A stretch of DNA of 64,000 nucleotides. It comes from an uncultured Polycyclovorans sp. (GTDB lineage Bacteria; Pseudomonadota; Gammaproteobacteria; Nevskiales; Nevskiaceae). The stretch is taken from the NCBI GenBank assembly GCA_936928855.1, contig CAKZHZ010000069.1:12348-76347 (forward strand), read 5' to 3'. Under the pieces are notes generated by a model. It made no database searches. It worked only from the letters and a program-made list of their open reading frames with translations, and was not told the DNA's origin. This document shows positions 53,339 through 61,106 of the stretch, one piece after another. The stretch's first letter is position 1. Each line of letters opens with the position of its first letter. The position numbers were made by a program, and so were the translations under genes.

Positions 53339-54010
53339 ATGTCCCTCATGATCGTCGTCCATCACCTGGAACACTCCCGCTCGCAACGCATCCTCTGGTT
53401 ACTGGAGGAACTGGGCGTGCCCTATGAGGTCAAGCGCTACGCGCGCAACACCAAGACCATGCTGGCGCCACCGGAGCTCAAGGCCGTCCACCCGCTCGGC
53501 AAATCACCGGTGATCACGGAAGACGGTGTCGTCACCGCCGAAACCGGGGCCATCATCGAAACCCTGATCGACCGACATGGGCAGGGTCGCTTCCGCCCCG
53601 CCGCCGAGGATCCGGCCTTCGCCGACTATCGCTACTGGCTGCACTACGGCGAGGGGTCGCTGATGCCGCTACTGGTGATGAAGCTGATCTTCGGCAGCAT
53701 TCCTCCGAAAACCCCGGCGCTGATCCGCCCCATCGCCAAGGCCATCGTCGGGACCGTCGGCAAGCAGTTCCTGGACCCCAACCTGGCCACCCACCTCGGT
53801 TTTGTCGAGCAACAACTGCAGGGACGGCAGTGGCTGGCGGGAGACGCCCTCAGCGGCGCCGACATCCTGATGAGTTTTCCCATGGAGGCTGCAGGTACCC
53901 GCGCCGGTGGGGACTACCCCAACATCCGGGAGTACGTCACCCGCATCCAATCGCGCCCGGCCTATCAGCGCGCACTGGAACGCGGCGGCCCCTACCGGCT
54001 CCTGGGCTGA
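53339..54010 (+). CDS. Glutathione S-transferase
   Basis: This 223-residue protein has a full GST architecture: N-domain with HLEHSRSQRILWLLEELGVP (8-27) and the cis-Pro in LGKSPVITEDG, then a helical C-domain with LSGADILMSFPME. The active residue is probably Ser in HSRSQR. The ATG at 53339 begins the family N-terminus; a second ATG follows three codons later. Confidence 0.92.
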   Translation: MSLMIVVHHLEHSRSQRILWLLEELGVPYEVKRYARNTKTMLAPPELKAVHPLGKSPVITEDGVVTAETGAIIETLIDRHGQGRFRPAAEDPAFADYRYWLHYGEGSLMPLLVMKLIFGSIPPKTPALIRPIAKAIVGTVGKQFLDPNLATHLGFVEQQLQGRQWLAGDALSGADILMSFPMEAAGTRAGGDYPNIREYVTRIQSRPAYQRALERGGPYRLLG

Positions 54011-54065
54011 GAACCTTTTTCCATCCCCACCCGTCTCAACGGCGCCTCCCCCACTGTTCCGACCC

Positions 54066-55787
54066 ATGCTCCGTCTGCCCCGCCTTTCGATTGCCGCCCT
54101 GGTGCTACTGAGCGCCTGTGCCAGCGACCCCGGCCGCTTCGTCAAACCCACCGCGACCCCGATCGAGTCCGACAAGGGGGAGGCGGAAGCCGAACGCATG
54201 GAGGACGGCTACCTGCGCGTGTTCGTCAGCTCCAATCTGGACGCCACAGGGCGCGGCATCGACTTCGGCAAACCGGAGCAGCGCCCGGCGATGCTGCTGA
54301 TCTCGGCGCGCTTCGGCAAAGGCACCGTGGCCAGTTTCTCGGCTGACAGCGATCCCGAGATTCCGGTTCTGCTCTACGACGTGCAGGAGGGCCGTACGGT
54401 GTCGTCGGTGGTCGACAACGCGTTGCTCACCGAAGGCCTGCTGATCGACCCGGAGTCCCTCTCGCGCAGCCCGCACCTGCAGATCATCGTACGCGGTGTG
54501 CCGGGCGACAAGGCACGCTGGGTCACCGATCTGCTGCAAATCGCCACCGCCGAACCGCTGCTGAAATACGGCCTGGACTTCGTTCCCGGCGCCGGTGCCG
54601 TCACCGGACTATCCACCAAACTCGGTGACCTGCTGAGCGAGGAGATCAAGTCCACCAACAAGCCCTGGGAGGAAAAGACCCTGCTGGGCCTTCGCCTCCA
54701 TCAGGGGATTGCCGCGCTCGATGGGCATCAGTTTGTGGTCATGCTCAACTCCAGCACCATTGAGCTGGAGGCACCGGCGCCCGCACTGCGGCGCTGCAGC
54801 CGGGAGGGCGCTGCAGCCGGTCTGTGCACTGCCGACGGCAAGCCCTGGCAACCCGAGCAGGCCTATGTGCGTTTCGAGCTGGATGTCACCGATTTCCGCT
54901 CGGTGAAGGACTTTCTCGGCAGCGGCATCGGCTGCGAAGCCAGCGACCGCACCTGGACCGATTTTCGCGCGCTGCTGGCCTCCGGGCAGCTGGCGCGCCG
55001 GCAGACCCGTTACGAACGCCACCTACTGGCACGCGGCGAACTGCTACAGCAGATCCGCCGTGCCCAGGAGGACCGTACGGGCGTGCCCTACGAGGCCCGT
55101 CTGCTGGATTTCGCACAGCAGGCGACGCTGCTCCCCGCACCGGACGACGCCTACTGGACGGCCCATTTCCGCGACCGGGCCCAGCAGCTCGATCAGTGCC
55201 TGCGCCACCAGGCGGTGCAGGGGCGCACCCAGTACGTCACCATCTGGGATGATGCCCAGGCGCTGTTTCAGCGCAGCACCGGCTACCCCGCCTGGTCCAA
55301 GGCACTGGCTCGGAACAAGAAACCCGATGCACCGGTGCTGAGGGATGCCGAGGACAGCCTGCGCGAAGTGCTGCGCCTGAGGGCCCTGCCCGGGTTGTCA
55401 CGACTGCCGGATGCCCAGCTGGAGAGCCTGATGTCGCTTGAATCCCAGCTCACCGGCATGCTGCGCCCGGGCTACGCCCGCATCATCCGCGCCCAGGCCG
55501 ATGGAGATGCCGAACTGACAGCACAACGCAAGGTATTGCGTGCGCTCGCCGCGCAGACGGCATGCACCGAGTGTGCGACGCTGCTCGAAGCGCGTATCGC
55601 CGACATCGATGCCGCCGAGGCGGCCCAGGCGGCAGAAGCCGCAGCCCGCGCCGCTGCTGCCGGCGCCACCCCTGACGGCGAAGCCCCGGGAGACACCGAA
55701 GCGCTCCCCACGCCCTCACCCGACGTCGCGGACGCGCCCGCGCCTCTGCCATCACCCGAGCCCGCCTCTCCGGAGACTGCCCCATGA
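54066..55787 (+). CDS. Large lipoprotein of unknown function
   Basis: I do not recognise this 573-residue protein. It has a clear lipoprotein signal ending in LLSAC (Cys near 17), a mixed alpha/beta region to about 290 (RVFVSSNLDATGRGIDFGKP near the start), a predicted alpha-helical region to about 535 and a Pro/Ala/Glu-rich tail. Most cysteines are scattered, with CTEC near 520. The stop overlaps the alpha/beta hydrolase ATG by 4 bases, so the two are coupled. It may be a surface or periplasmic structural partner. Confidence 0.75.
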   Translation: MLRLPRLSIAALVLLSACASDPGRFVKPTATPIESDKGEAEAERMEDGYLRVFVSSNLDATGRGIDFGKPEQRPAMLLISARFGKGTVASFSADSDPEIPVLLYDVQEGRTVSSVVDNALLTEGLLIDPESLSRSPHLQIIVRGVPGDKARWVTDLLQIATAEPLLKYGLDFVPGAGAVTGLSTKLGDLLSEEIKSTNKPWEEKTLLGLRLHQGIAALDGHQFVVMLNSSTIELEAPAPALRRCSREGAAAGLCTADGKPWQPEQAYVRFELDVTDFRSVKDFLGSGIGCEASDRTWTDFRALLASGQLARRQTRYERHLLARGELLQQIRRAQEDRTGVPYEARLLDFAQQATLLPAPDDAYWTAHFRDRAQQLDQCLRHQAVQGRTQYVTIWDDAQALFQRSTGYPAWSKALARNKKPDAPVLRDAEDSLREVLRLRALPGLSRLPDAQLESLMSLESQLTGMLRPGYARIIRAQADGDAELTAQRKVLRALAAQTACTECATLLEARIADIDAAEAAQAAEAAARAAAAGATPDGEAPGDTEALPTPSPDVADAPAPLPSPEPASPETAP

Positions 55788-56674
55788 GCACCCTCACCGA
55801 AGCGCACCATTTCACCAGCCAGGGCCTGCGCTGCGCCGGCACGCTCATGCGTCCCGCCAAACGCGGGCGGAAAACACCACTGATCCTGATGGCCCACGGC
55901 TTCGCCGCCGAACGTGGCTTTCGGCTGCCCGCCTTTGCCGAACGTTTCGTGGAGGCTGGCTATGCCGCCTTCCTCTTCGATTACCGCAACTTCGGCGACA
56001 GCGAAGGCGAACCCCGGCACTGGGTGGATCCCTGGCGCCACCACCAGGATTGGCGTGCCGCACTGGCCTATGTGCAGTCGCTTTCCGGCATCGACCCTGA
56101 CCGGATCGTGCTGTGGGGCTCGTCCTTCTCAGGCGGCCACGTATTGCAGATCGCCTCGGAACAGCCCCGCATTGCGGCAGTCATCAGCCAGGTGCCCCAT
56201 GTCGACGGCCTTGCCACCCTTCGCAAGATGCCGCTGGGCCAGGTCATCAAGGGAACGATCGCCGGGGTTCGCGACACCGTCGGGCGGCTGTTCGGCCGCC
56301 CACACTACGTGCCGGTGGTGGGACGCCCCGGGACCTTCGCGGCCATGACCACGCCGGAAACCTATGACGGCTGGTTCGCGATCGTGCCGGAGGAGAGCGC
56401 CTGGCAGAACCGCGTACTCGGTCGCGCCTTTCTCGGCGTTCCGCTGTACAGCCCCATTCGAAAAGCGAATCGCATCACGGTGCCCACCCTCGTCATCGCC
56501 GGCAAGGACGACAGCATCACCCCGCCGGACGCGGCCCGACGCACAGCTGAACGGATTGCAGACGCCGAGTTTCACTGCCTCGACACCAATCATTTCGCGC
56601 CCTACGTCGACCCCGTGTTCACGACCAACATCGGGCTGCAGTTGGACTTTCTGCGACGGCGCGTACCCCTGTAG
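55784..56674 (+). CDS. Alpha/beta hydrolase
   Basis: This 296-residue cytosolic hydrolase has the oxyanion region LMAHGFAAERG (about 35-45), nucleophile elbow WGSSFSGGH (about 109-117), acid in VIAGKDDSITPP (about 240) and His in DTNHFAPY (about 268). It resembles esterase/dienelactone-like and acetyl-xylan esterase-like alpha/beta hydrolases. It is coupled to the lipoprotein gene and is followed by a terminator. An esterase role after Baeyer-Villiger oxidation is inference. Confidence 0.9.
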   Translation: MSTLTEAHHFTSQGLRCAGTLMRPAKRGRKTPLILMAHGFAAERGFRLPAFAERFVEAGYAAFLFDYRNFGDSEGEPRHWVDPWRHHQDWRAALAYVQSLSGIDPDRIVLWGSSFSGGHVLQIASEQPRIAAVISQVPHVDGLATLRKMPLGQVIKGTIAGVRDTVGRLFGRPHYVPVVGRPGTFAAMTTPETYDGWFAIVPEESAWQNRVLGRAFLGVPLYSPIRKANRITVPTLVIAGKDDSITPPDAARRTAERIADAEFHCLDTNHFAPYVDPVFTTNIGLQLDFLRRRVPL

Positions 56675-56753
56675 CGCCGCCAGGTGCAAATATTGAACGG
56701 CTGCGTCGGGAGGGCTACGGTACCCGCACCCTCCCAGCGCTCCCTGGCCTGTT

Positions 56754-56779
56754 GCCCCGCGCCCTAAGGCGGGGCTTTT
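56754..56779 (+). terminator. Rho-independent terminator after the alpha/beta hydrolase gene
   Basis: GCCCCGC and GCGGGGC pair around an 8-base loop, followed by TTTT. It overlaps the last codons of the convergent AraC gene. Confidence 0.85.
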
Positions 56780-57873
56780 GGGGTTGAGGTCACTGCACGC
56801 CGGCGATAAACGCCCGGCGTCACACCATGCCAACGCTTGAAGGCATGAATGAAACTCGCGGTCTCGGCAAAACCCAGTCGCTCGGCCACAGCGTCCACCG
56901 ACAATCCGGCGGTCACCAGCAAGGCCTCGGACAGCACCTGACGCACCTCGTCCAACAGGGCACGATAACTGGTGCCCTCTTCGTCCAGGCGCCGGCGCAG
57001 GCTGCGCGGGCTCATCGCCAGACGCGCCGCAATAGTGGTCAGGGCCGGTGGCTGCGCAGGATGTTCCAGCAGGTGATGCCGAACCGTTTCGCCGTATCCC
57101 GCCCGACTGCGTCGCCGCGCCAGCAATGCGCGACACTGCTGTTCGCACAGTGAGGCGGCCAGATGGTCGGCCTGCGGCATACGGGCATCCAGGCGTTTCG
57201 TATCGAGCACAACCGCGGTGTGGGTCGCACCGAAGCGCGGCACGATGCCGAATTCGCTCTGATAGCGGACGGCGTGGGCAACGGGCGGCAGTGCAACATC
57301 GATGGCCACCGCGGGCGTCGGTGCCCCGACCAGTTGGCGCAGCAGCATCAACACCGCCACCAGGTCGCGCTCCACGGCGAAAGCCGCGACCGCCGACGGG
57401 GTATCGCGCGGATCGATCACCAACTGTGGCGAACCCGAACCGCTTTCCAGCCGGATCCGTGTCAGGGCGAAGGTGAGATCGATATATCGCACCCCGGTTT
57501 CCAACGCGGCCCGCAGCGTCGGGCTGGAAATCAAGGCAAAGCCGAATATGCCGTAGACGGTCACCGGATACTCAAGCCCGGCTTCCATCGCAACCGCCGG
57601 CAGGTGCCCCAGCCCCTGCTGCAGATTCTGAATCAGCCGCAGTTCCTGCAGGCCGGAGACCTCGGCCTCGGGGTCATCAAGTTGTGCCGCCGTGATACCC
57701 GAGCCCACCAGACAGGCTTCCAGCGGCAACCCGCGCGCCACACCGAGCCGCGCCAGAATGCGGCTGCTGACAATGCTGCGGGCGGTCTGCCAAGGCTCCA
57801 TGCCGCCCATCTTGCGCTGGGTGACCGTTTGCATCAATTCTCTGTCCGACCCGGGGGTGTCGTAGCGCGGCAT
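56764..57873 (-). CDS. AraC family transcriptional regulator (arabinose-binding-domain type)
   Basis: This 369-residue regulator has an N-terminal ligand-binding domain of the Arabinose_bd type (GLEYPVTVYGIFGFALISSP near 100-119) and a C-terminal AraC double helix-turn-helix (LTTIAARLAMSPRSLRRRLD, then VAERLGFAETASFIHAFKRW and HGVTPGVYR). The ATG at 57873 has a GAGGG site upstream. It is divergent from the monooxygenase gene with only 45 bases between the two starts, so it very likely regulates that unit. Confidence 0.93.
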   Translation of the reverse strand: MPRYDTPGSDRELMQTVTQRKMGGMEPWQTARSIVSSRILARLGVARGLPLEACLVGSGITAAQLDDPEAEVSGLQELRLIQNLQQGLGHLPAVAMEAGLEYPVTVYGIFGFALISSPTLRAALETGVRYIDLTFALTRIRLESGSGSPQLVIDPRDTPSAVAAFAVERDLVAVLMLLRQLVGAPTPAVAIDVALPPVAHAVRYQSEFGIVPRFGATHTAVVLDTKRLDARMPQADHLAASLCEQQCRALLARRRSRAGYGETVRHHLLEHPAQPPALTTIAARLAMSPRSLRRRLDEEGTSYRALLDEVRQVLSEALLVTAGLSVDAVAERLGFAETASFIHAFKRWHGVTPGVYRRRAVTSTPKAPP

Positions 57874-57918
57874 CACCCTCTAGGCTGCCGCCCTCTTCAT
57901 CTGCAACCCCGCACGGTC

Positions 57919-59376
57919 ATGTCCCACTCCCAGCCCCGCATCGCCATCATCGGCACCGGCTTCGGCGGTATTGGCGCCGCTGTTCAACTGCGTGCCGCCG
58001 GCTTTACGCAGATCACCCTGTTCGAGAAAGCCGACGATGTCGGTGGTGTCTGGCGTGACAACACCTACCCGGGAGCCGCCTGCGACGTGCCTTCGCACCT
58101 GTACTCCTTTTCGTTTGCCCCCAAGCGCGACTGGAGCCGCAAGTTTGCGGGTCAGGCGGAGATTCTCGGCTATATCCGTCAGTGCGCCCGCGATTTCGGC
58201 ATTCGTCCGCTGGTCCGATTCAACACCGAGGTGCGGGGTGCCGAATGGCACGAGGCGCGCGCCTGCTGGCAGCTCGACACCACCACCGGCCCCTTCGAGG
58301 CCGAGGTCCTGGTGAGCGCCTGTGGCCAGCTCAACCGCCCGACCTATCCGCGATTGAAAGGCCTGGAAACCTTCGCCGGCGACAGTTTCCACTCGGCCCG
58401 CTGGAACCATGACGTGGATCTTCGGGGGCGACGGGTGGCGGTCATTGGCAGCGGCGCCAGCGCCATCCAGTTCGTTCCCGAAATTGCCCCCGGGGTCGAC
58501 CGGTTGACGCTGTTCCAGCGCTCCGCCCCCTACGTCATCCCCAAGCCGGACTACGCCTATCCCGCCGCGCTCCGGCGCATGCTGGACAAGGCCCCCGGCG
58601 TGCAACGGCTGAGTCGCGGCGCACAGTACCTGCAACACGAGGCGCGGGCGCTGGGTTTCACCCAGTACCGGGAACTGATGAAACTGTTCGAGTGGTCGTT
58701 CCGCCGCCAGCTCAACCGGCAGGTGCAGGACCCGATCCTCCGCGCCAAGCTGACGCCGGATTACCCCATCGGCTGCAAGCGCATCCTGATCTCCAACCAC
58801 TACTACGCGGCAATGAACCGCGACAACGTGCACGTGGAGACCACTGCGCTGGCGGAGGCGGTGCCCCAGGGTCTGGTCACCGACGACGGCCGCCTGCACC
58901 CCGCAGATGTGCTGATCTACGGCACCGGCTTTGCCGCCACCGACTTCCTGGCTCCGATGCGGATCGTCGGACGGCAGGGCCAGGACCTCAACCGCGCCTG
59001 GCAGGACGGCGCGGAAGCCTACCTCGGCATCACGGTGAGCGGCTTTCCCAACCTCTTCATGCTGTACGGCCCCAATACCAATCTCGGGCACAACTCCATC
59101 ATCTTCATGCTGGAGTCGCAGATTGCCTATCTGATCTCGGGCCTGCGGCAGATGCAGCAGCGTGGCCTGAAGTCGCTGGACGTGCGCACCGAAGTACAGA
59201 CCGCGTTCAACCTGAAATTGCAGTCGAAAGCCAAGGACACGATCTGGGACACCGGCTGCACCAGCTGGTACAAGACGGCAGATGGCAAGAACACCAACAA
59301 CTGGCCCGGCTTCACCTTCGCCTATCGACAGGCGACGCGCGCGCTGAGGCTCAAGGACTACCAGGAGGCAGCATGA
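57919..59376 (+). CDS. Flavin monooxygenase, Baeyer-Villiger type
   Basis: This 485-residue FAD/NADPH enzyme has a first Rossmann motif IGTGFGGIGAA (9-20), a BVMO fingerprint FAGDSFHSARWNHD (about 154-167, pattern FxGxxxHxxxW) and a second dinucleotide site VIGSGASAI (about 175-183). YGTGFAATDF and the YGPNTNLGHNS region are typical. It converts ketones to esters or hydroxylates related substrates. It overlaps the SDR gene by 4 bases. The ATG at 57919 is the only start that gives the family N-terminus; upstream frame belongs to the AraC shadow. Confidence 0.93.
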   Translation: MSHSQPRIAIIGTGFGGIGAAVQLRAAGFTQITLFEKADDVGGVWRDNTYPGAACDVPSHLYSFSFAPKRDWSRKFAGQAEILGYIRQCARDFGIRPLVRFNTEVRGAEWHEARACWQLDTTTGPFEAEVLVSACGQLNRPTYPRLKGLETFAGDSFHSARWNHDVDLRGRRVAVIGSGASAIQFVPEIAPGVDRLTLFQRSAPYVIPKPDYAYPAALRRMLDKAPGVQRLSRGAQYLQHEARALGFTQYRELMKLFEWSFRRQLNRQVQDPILRAKLTPDYPIGCKRILISNHYYAAMNRDNVHVETTALAEAVPQGLVTDDGRLHPADVLIYGTGFAATDFLAPMRIVGRQGQDLNRAWQDGAEAYLGITVSGFPNLFMLYGPNTNLGHNSIIFMLESQIAYLISGLRQMQQRGLKSLDVRTEVQTAFNLKLQSKAKDTIWDTGCTSWYKTADGKNTNNWPGFTFAYRQATRALRLKDYQEAA

Positions 59377-60152
59377 ATCGGACGGCCGCGCAGAAATCGG
59401 TTTTCATCAGTGGCGGCGGCGCCGGCATCGGCCGTGAAACCGCCCGGCAGTTCGCCGCTGCGGGCTGGCGCGTCGGGCTGGGCGATGTCGACGCCGAGGC
59501 GCTGGCACAAACACAGTCGATGATCGGTGCCAGCTGCGAAACCGTGGTGCTCGACGTCACCGATCCGGCGCAATGGCAGGACGGCCTCGCCACATTCTGC
59601 GGCGCGGGCGGGCTCGACCTGCTGGTCAACAATGCCGGGGTGCTCAGTGCCGGCCCCTTCGAGTCGATCCCCCTGGCTGCCCACAGACGCCTGATCGACA
59701 TCAATGTGACGGGGGTGATCAACGGCTGTCATTGTGCGCTGCCGTGGCTGCGCAAGGCTCCCGACCCTCGCCTGATCAACATCGCCTCGGCGTCGGCCAT
59801 CTACGGACAGCCCGATATCGCCACGTACTCGGCAAGCAAGTTCGCGGTGCGTGCACTGACCGAGGCACTCGACATCGAGTGGGCCCGCCATGGCGTGCAG
59901 GTCAGCGCGCTCTGGCCCATCTTCGTCCGCACGGCGATGGTCGACAACGCGCCCGAAATGCGGGCCACTCAGAAACTGGGGGTGCACCTCAAGCCAGAGG
60001 ATGTGGCCTCGGTGATTCTCAAGACAGCGCAGTCCCGCCGCCCCGCGCTGCATATTCCGGTGGGGCCACAGGCCGGGCTGTTGCGCACCCTCATCGGCGT
60101 GGTTCCGGACCGCATCGCATCCCGGCTGGTGGCACATTTTGCCGGGTACTGA
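59373..60152 (+). CDS. Short-chain dehydrogenase/reductase
   Basis: This classical 259-residue SDR has cofactor motif SGGGAGIGRE (about 13-22), NNAGVLSAG (about 86-94) and catalytic YSASK (about 151-155) with Ser near 138 (NIASASA). Asp38 after the second strand suggests NAD(H). Co-translation with the monooxygenase suggests it oxidises an alcohol to the ketone substrate, or reduces a product. Confidence 0.93.
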   Translation: MNRTAAQKSVFISGGGAGIGRETARQFAAAGWRVGLGDVDAEALAQTQSMIGASCETVVLDVTDPAQWQDGLATFCGAGGLDLLVNNAGVLSAGPFESIPLAAHRRLIDINVTGVINGCHCALPWLRKAPDPRLINIASASAIYGQPDIATYSASKFAVRALTEALDIEWARHGVQVSALWPIFVRTAMVDNAPEMRATQKLGVHLKPEDVASVILKTAQSRRPALHIPVGPQAGLLRTLIGVVPDRIASRLVAHFAGY

Positions 60153-60182
60153 AACGCCGCACCGCGCCCCACGCCCTACACT

Positions 60183-61106
60183 ATGCGCATGGGAACCCAT
60201 TCACATGCGCACCATCATCATGGTGACGACCACCGCCATGACCATGGTCCGACCTCCTCACGGCGGCTGATGATGGCATTGATCCTCACCACCACCTTCA
60301 TGGTGGTGGAGGGGATTGCCGCGATCTGGACCGGCTCGCTGGCGCTGCTGGCCGATGCCGCCCACATGCTCACCGACTCCGCCTCGCTGGCCCTGGCGCT
60401 GTTCGCCGACCGGCTGGCGCGACGCCCGGCGGACGGCCGCCGCACCTACGGCTACGGCCGCGCCAAGGTGCTGGCCGGCTTCGTCAACGGCCTGACCCTG
60501 CTGGCGCTGTCGGCATGGATCGCCTTCGAGGCCATCCTGCGCCTGCAGTCGCCGCCCGAGATCAAGGCCGGGCCGATGCTTTGGGTGGCCTGCGCGGGCC
60601 TGGGCATCAACGTGATCGCCTTCGCCATCCTGCATGGCGGGCAGCAGGACGATCTCAACGTGCGCGGCGCCGCCTTGCATGTACTCGGGGATCTGTTGGG
60701 CTCGGTGGCAGCCATCAGCGCCGCGCTGATCATCCTCAACACCGGATGGATGCCGATCGATCCGCTGTTGTCGATGCTGGTGGCGGCCCTGCTGCTGCGC
60801 AGCGCGCTGCGGCTGACCCGCGAGTCCGGCAACATCCTGCTGGAAGGGCGACCGGCAGGACTCGACCCCCGCGACATCAACACCCTGCTGTCGGATCAGG
60901 TGCCGGGCGTGCTCGGCGTTCATCACATCCATGCCTGGCTGCTGGGCGATGACGAGCCGGCGCTGACCTTGCACGTGGTCACCGCCCCCGGCACCGAGCC
61001 CGACCCGCTGATCCATGCCGTGCGGCACGCGCTGGAAGACCGCTACGGTGAACTGCACACCACCATTCAGGTGGAATACGCCGGCTGCGAGCACGCCCAC
61101 CCATGA
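60183..61106 (+). CDS. Cation diffusion facilitator metal exporter (CzcD/ZitB-like)
   Basis: This 307-residue antiporter has a His-rich N-terminus (HSHAHHHHGDDHRHDHG, 6-22), six helices with metal site residues in LLADAAHMLTDS (about 56-67) and ALHVLGDLLGS (about 160-170), and a C-terminal ferredoxin-like cytosolic domain (GVHHIHAWLLGDDEPALTLH). It probably exports Zn2+, Co2+ or Cd2+. It overlaps rlmKL by 4 bases. Confidence 0.95.
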   Translation: MRMGTHSHAHHHHGDDHRHDHGPTSSRRLMMALILTTTFMVVEGIAAIWTGSLALLADAAHMLTDSASLALALFADRLARRPADGRRTYGYGRAKVLAGFVNGLTLLALSAWIAFEAILRLQSPPEIKAGPMLWVACAGLGINVIAFAILHGGQQDDLNVRGAALHVLGDLLGSVAAISAALIILNTGWMPIDPLLSMLVAALLLRSALRLTRESGNILLEGRPAGLDPRDINTLLSDQVPGVLGVHHIHAWLLGDDEPALTLHVVTAPGTEPDPLIHAVRHALEDRYGELHTTIQVEYAGCEHAHP

